Assembly (NCBI GenBank): GCA_945874355.1
Contig: CAMCGB010000009.1
Coordinates: 18,145-82,144 of the forward strand
Length of the DNA stretch: 64,000 nucleotides
Origin: an uncultured Bacteroides sp.
Lineage (GTDB): Bacteria > Bacteroidota > Bacteroidia > Bacteroidales > UBA932
Direction: 5' to 3'
Positions 61,191 through 64,000 of this stretch are shown one piece after another. The position numbers and the translations under genes are program-made. Under the pieces are notes generated by a model that was not told the origin of the DNA, did not search any database, and was given only the letters and a program-made list of their open reading frames with translations. Each line of letters starts with the position of its first letter. Position 1 is the first letter of the stretch.

Positions 61191-61628
61191 ATGGAGTCGC
61201 TAAAGGATCTGGGGCTGCTGGGCCTTTTTATTGGCAACTTTCTGGCCGCGACCGTCATTCCTTTCAGTTCCGATGCCCTCTACATAGCGGTCCTGGCCCT
61301 GATGAAAAGGCCTATGGCCTGCTTTCTGGTGGCTACGGCGGGGAATTGGCTGGGCAGTGTCGTGACCTATTACATAGGCAGGCTCGGCAAGTGGGAGTGG
61401 ATTGAGAAATGGTTCAAGGTCAAGCCGGAGACTCTTGCTAAGCAGAAAGAGAAGATTGACAAATGGGGAGTCTGGCTGGCCCTTATCGCCTGGGTGCCTT
61501 TCATCGGGGACGTTTTCGTGATAGCCCTGGGATTCTACCGCACCAAGCCTCTTCCGACCTGCATACTGCTGCTGATAGGTAAGGCTCTCAGGTTTATTGT
61601 TTGGACCCTTCTGATGGGTCTGTTTTAG
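61191..61628 (+). CDS. YqaA family (DedA-like, VTT-domain) membrane protein
   Basis: 145 residues with four or so membrane helices. FIGNFLAATVIPFSSDALYIA near 13-35 and GNWLGSVVTYYIGRLGKW near 50-68 mark the SNARE-associated/DedA fold; WVPFIGDVFVIALGF follows near 100. DedA relatives are lipid flippases or transporters; the role of this short form is unknown. It lies 4 bp after lepA and 9 bp before the next gene. Confidence 0.87.
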   Translation: MESLKDLGLLGLFIGNFLAATVIPFSSDALYIAVLALMKRPMACFLVATAGNWLGSVVTYYIGRLGKWEWIEKWFKVKPETLAKQKEKIDKWGVWLALIAWVPFIGDVFVIALGFYRTKPLPTCILLLIGKALRFIVWTLLMGLF

Positions 61629-61637
61629 ACGTAAGGT

Positions 61638-62633
61638 ATGAACAAGACAACTATAAGCAAGATAATAAAATACACTCTGTCGTTAGCTCTCGCGGCGCTG
61701 TTTGTCTATCTGGCTTTCCGCAAGGTGGAGTGGGCGGAGTTCGTGTCGGGCCTCAAGCAGACAAGGTGGCTGTATGTGGCCCTGTTTTTCGTGGTCTCTA
61801 CTCTGGCTCTTGTATTCAGGCAGGAGCGGTGGAGGCTTCTTATCAAGGAGTTCGACCCCGAAGCTAAACGGCTGGACATCTGGGATGCCATCAATGTGAG
61901 CAATGTGGCCAACATAGTGCTGCCCGGAGCCGGCGAGTTTGTGCGCTGCGGTTATGTGAGCTCGAAGCGTATGAGCTACGACAAGGCTTTCGGAACGATA
62001 ATGTGCGAGAGGGCTTTCGATGTAGTTTCGGTGTTTTTGATTTTCGTGGTGGCACTGGGCTTTATGTGGGAGAAGTTCGGGGGCTTTTTTGTTGAGAATC
62101 TATGGGAGCCTCTCAAGGCCGGGATGGATTTTTCTCTCTGGTGGATAGCCGCCCCGGTGCTGATTGCCCTGGTCGTTTTCTTCATAATGGTGTTCCGCTT
62201 CAAGGACAGGTTCGCCTGGTGCGCAAAGATTGCCTCTACGCTCAAAGGCCTCGGCAGCGGTTTTGCCTCCATAGCCCACATCAAAAGCAAGGGCGCATTC
62301 TTTCTCTACACTCTGGGGATTTGGCTTATGTACCTGCTGATGAGCTACTTTATGCTGCTTGCAGTGCCTTCGCTCAGCAATCTGTCTCTGCTTGACGCCC
62401 TATTCATTTCAGGGGTGGGCAATATGGCTTCGGTAATCCCTGTACCCGGGGGGATTGGGGCATACCATTATCTGGTGGCCCTGTGCCTGCAGTCGCTCTA
62501 TTCTGCCAGCTGGGAGACGGGCATACTCTACGCCACCCTCAGCCACGAGTTGCACGCGCTTCTGATAATTCTGCTGGGGCTCATCTCCTATGTCCGTTTC
62601 ACTCTCCGCAAAAAGACTGCGGGCGAGAGGTGA
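61638..62633 (+). CDS. Lysylphosphatidylglycerol-synthase TM-region / UPF0104 protein
   Basis: 331 residues with about eight membrane helices. GAGEFVRCGYVSSKRMSY near 96-112 and SVIPVPGGIGAYHYL near 265-280 are the conserved patches of the UPF0104/LPG_synthase_TM family. The catalytic aminoacyl-transferase domain of MprF is absent, so it is more likely a lipid flippase than a synthase. It ends the lepA-YqaA run; a small CTTTTCC-GGAAAAG hairpin follows near 62680. Confidence 0.85.
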   Translation: MNKTTISKIIKYTLSLALAALFVYLAFRKVEWAEFVSGLKQTRWLYVALFFVVSTLALVFRQERWRLLIKEFDPEAKRLDIWDAINVSNVANIVLPGAGEFVRCGYVSSKRMSYDKAFGTIMCERAFDVVSVFLIFVVALGFMWEKFGGFFVENLWEPLKAGMDFSLWWIAAPVLIALVVFFIMVFRFKDRFAWCAKIASTLKGLGSGFASIAHIKSKGAFFLYTLGIWLMYLLMSYFMLLAVPSLSNLSLLDALFISGVGNMASVIPVPGGIGAYHYLVALCLQSLYSASWETGILYATLSHELHALLIILLGLISYVRFTLRKKTAGER

Positions 62634-62711
62634 TTGCGGGGAGACGGAGCTGAAGTGGCAGCGCAAAGATGAACTTTTCCGGGAAAAGGTGATAGATATC
62701 AGGAAAATTCG

Positions 62712-62719
62712 TATATTTG
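62712..62719 (+). promoter_or_regulatory. -7 promoter box for tRNA-Arg
   Basis: TATATTTG, 36 bp before the mature tRNA. Confidence 0.6.
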
Positions 62720-62755
62720 CAGTCCGCTAGTGTGCCAAGGCGCACAATGTGCGAT

Positions 62756-62829
62756 GGTTCCGTAGCTCAGTTGGATAGAGCAACAGCCTTCTAAGCTGTG
62801 GGTCGTGCGTTCGAACCGCACCGGAATCA
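62756..62829 (+). tRNA. tRNA-Arg (anticodon TCT)
   Basis: 74-nt cloverleaf without encoded CCA. Acceptor GGTTCCG/CGGAATC (one G-T pair), D-stem GCTC/GAGC, anticodon stem ACAGC/GCTGT with loop CTTCTAA (anticodon 62790-62792), T-arm with TTCGAAC. Its last three bases are also the reverse-complement stop codon of the convergent YitT gene. Confidence 0.95.
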
Positions 62830-63768
62830 CTCAGATTTCTTTTTCAGGTGGCGCTGCTTCTTGTGCTCGCTCCAGATTCCGTAAACCTCACTCACATTGC
62901 CCGCTGTAATGAACGCTTTGATGTCGTTCTCGCGTATGTATTTCATAAGGGCGGCGAACTCTTCGTTGGTCAGCAGGCTCTGGATTTCCATTGTTTTCTT
63001 GCCCGTGTAGCCTCCCGTTACTTCGTACAGGCTGCAGCCGCGCACGATGGTATGGACAATGTAGTTGCGTATATTTTCATAGTCTTCGGAGATGATGCAT
63101 ACCCTTTTGCGCTTGTTCAGGCTCATTGTGAAATAATCCACCACCAGGCCGTTGATCCAGGTGCCGATGAGGCCTATTACCACAAGGCGGAAAGGATTGA
63201 TAAAGAATGCGGTGCAGCAGATGATGACGCCTGCGATGGTGACGCTCATTCCTATGTCGAAGTGCAGGTATTTGTTGACTATCTTTGCGAGTATGTCAAG
63301 CCCGCCGGTGGAGGCGTTGATGCGGAAGAGCAGGGCCTGGGAGGCGCTCAGGATCAGCACGAAAGCCAGGAGGTCAAACCAATGGTCGCCCATAACGGAA
63401 GTGGTGCCCTCCTCGAGCAGGCGCTCGTAGGGGCATATTTTTTCCCAGATGTCGATCATGGGGCCGAGGACCAAGGCGGAGTAGGCTGTCTTCACTCCGA
63501 ATTCGGAGCCTATGAGGAAGTAGGCGAGCACGAGGAGTATGGCATTGATTATCAGCACTATGGTGGATACTTTCACGACTATGCCCATATTGGCAAAGAT
63601 GCCGCTCAGCACTATTGAAAGACCGGAGATGCTTCCTATTACCAGTTTGCTCGGCATAAGGAAATAGTAAACTGCTGCTGCGGCGATGAACATAGCCACA
63701 GTGATTGTGAGCATCTCTTTCCAGAATTTCCAGGTGCGTGCCATGGAGAGAACAGAAGACTGAGCCAT
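62827..63768 (-). CDS. YitT family membrane protein with C-terminal DUF2179
   Basis: 313 residues from ATG 63768 (MAQSSVLSMARTW). ATG 63819 would add 17 residues and cannot be ruled out, but it lies upstream of a TAATATTG -7-like box. Five to six membrane helices with the YitT patch FRINASTGGLDILAKIVNKY near 165-185, followed by a soluble DUF2179 domain (about 225-300, TGGYTGKKTMEI). Function unknown; a transporter or signalling role has been proposed for the family. The stop TGA overlaps the tRNA-Arg 3' end by 3 bp. Confidence 0.88.
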   Translation of the reverse strand: MAQSSVLSMARTWKFWKEMLTITVAMFIAAAAVYYFLMPSKLVIGSISGLSIVLSGIFANMGIVVKVSTIVLIINAILLVLAYFLIGSEFGVKTAYSALVLGPMIDIWEKICPYERLLEEGTTSVMGDHWFDLLAFVLILSASQALLFRINASTGGLDILAKIVNKYLHFDIGMSVTIAGVIICCTAFFINPFRLVVIGLIGTWINGLVVDYFTMSLNKRKRVCIISEDYENIRNYIVHTIVRGCSLYEVTGGYTGKKTMEIQSLLTNEEFAALMKYIRENDIKAFITAGNVSEVYGIWSEHKKQRHLKKKSE

Positions 63769-63840
63769 TAGTTTCAAATTTTTTGCAATATTACTACTCT
63801 TTATTGAAATTTTCAACAAAGAGCAGCAATAAAAGTAAGG

Positions 63841-63859
63841 CCTCTTCCCGAGGAAGAGG
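63841..63859. repeat. Short hairpin upstream of the YitT gene
   Basis: CCTCTTCC, loop CGA, GGAAGAGG: a perfect 8-bp stem without a T tract. Confidence 0.5.
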
Positions 63860-63902
63860 ATTTAGGAGAAGGGTAACGTATATCAGTTTTGTGCGTGGGC
63901 AA

Positions 63903-63961
63903 AAGTTTCGCAAGAGCGCACAAGGCTATCATTAACAAACAGTTTTATGCTTGCGAAACTT
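63903..63961. repeat. Inverted repeat with AAGTTTCGCAAG arms
   Basis: Perfect 12-bp arms AAGTTTCGCAAG (63903-63914) and CTTGCGAAACTT (63950-63961), 35 bp apart. The core AGTTTCGCAA is shared with the inverted repeat at 18693-18736. The rest of the 232-bp window end holds no gene that I can see. Confidence 0.75.
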
Positions 63962-64000
63962 GAGTTAGCGGAATCTGTTGCCAAGTTACGTCTCGCGGTG

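Overview
The window reads as chromosomal DNA of a Bacteroidota organism, most likely order Bacteroidales. Grounds: repeated -7 promoter boxes of the Bacteroidota type (TAnnTTTG, e.g. TATCTTTG or TATATTTG) in front of genes; few recognisable Shine-Dalgarno sequences; Bacteroidota-restricted families (GldH, RicT/PSP1, DUF4271, DUF5020, DUF5689, BACON domains, GT117/DUF2723, PG0541, an Oar-like TonB receptor); and a split transketolase. Coding DNA is GC-rich for the order, with AT-rich spacers. I cannot fix the genus; a Rikenellaceae- or UBA932-like gut lineage is a guess. No IS, prophage, CRISPR array or rRNA was seen.

Layout. 1-1.7 kb: a truncated sugar nucleotidyltransferase and a CPBP protease, closed by a bidirectional terminator. 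1.8-8.1 kb (minus): a close-packed run of two tandem deoxynucleoside kinases, an acyl-CoA ligase, an MFS sugar permease, a ROK kinase and an FKBP lipoprotein. 8.1-18.7 kb: mostly housekeeping (MBL hydrolase, U32 protein, RdgB, polyprenyl synthase, RsgA, MATE, RNase R, DUF5020, GpmI) with many end-overlapping convergent genes.

18.7-32.4 kb (minus) is the most distinctive block. Six tightly packed genes encode a DUF5689/BACON/anchor-J lipoprotein, a secreted DRGH nuclease with a BACON domain, a secreted endonuclease/exonuclease/phosphatase-family hydrolase, a TonB-dependent receptor, a second DUF5689 lipoprotein and an M3 peptidase lipoprotein. A separate Oar-like TonB receptor lies just upstream. 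I read this as a cell-surface system for capturing, cutting and importing extracellular nucleic acid or its products. It is PUL-like in logic but has no SusD.

32.6-35.6 kb: metK behind a SAM-II-type riboswitch, then smpB, miaA and a tRNA-Pro with the unusual anticodon AGG. 35.6-36.7 kb: the one long gene-free stretch, holding a tandem 40-bp repeat, several hairpins, TGTCATTTCGAGCG repeats and a 91-bp cruciform. 36.7-42.6 kb (minus): trxA, OMP, LOG, prenyl synthase, holB, ricT, gldH and trmB. 42.7-48.5 kb: a PG0541 protein with a full RND/MFP/TolC efflux operon. 48.6-55 kb: lgt, pgk, an RlmI-like methyltransferase and GT117. 55-57.5 kb: SUI1, DUF4271, hemD, rnpA, yidD. 57.5-62.6 kb: split transketolase divergent from lepA, then YqaA and a UPF0104-type membrane protein. 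The window closes with tRNA-Arg(TCT), whose 3' end overlaps the stop codon of a YitT-family gene, and a spacer with a long inverted repeat that shares its arm sequence with one at 18.7 kb.
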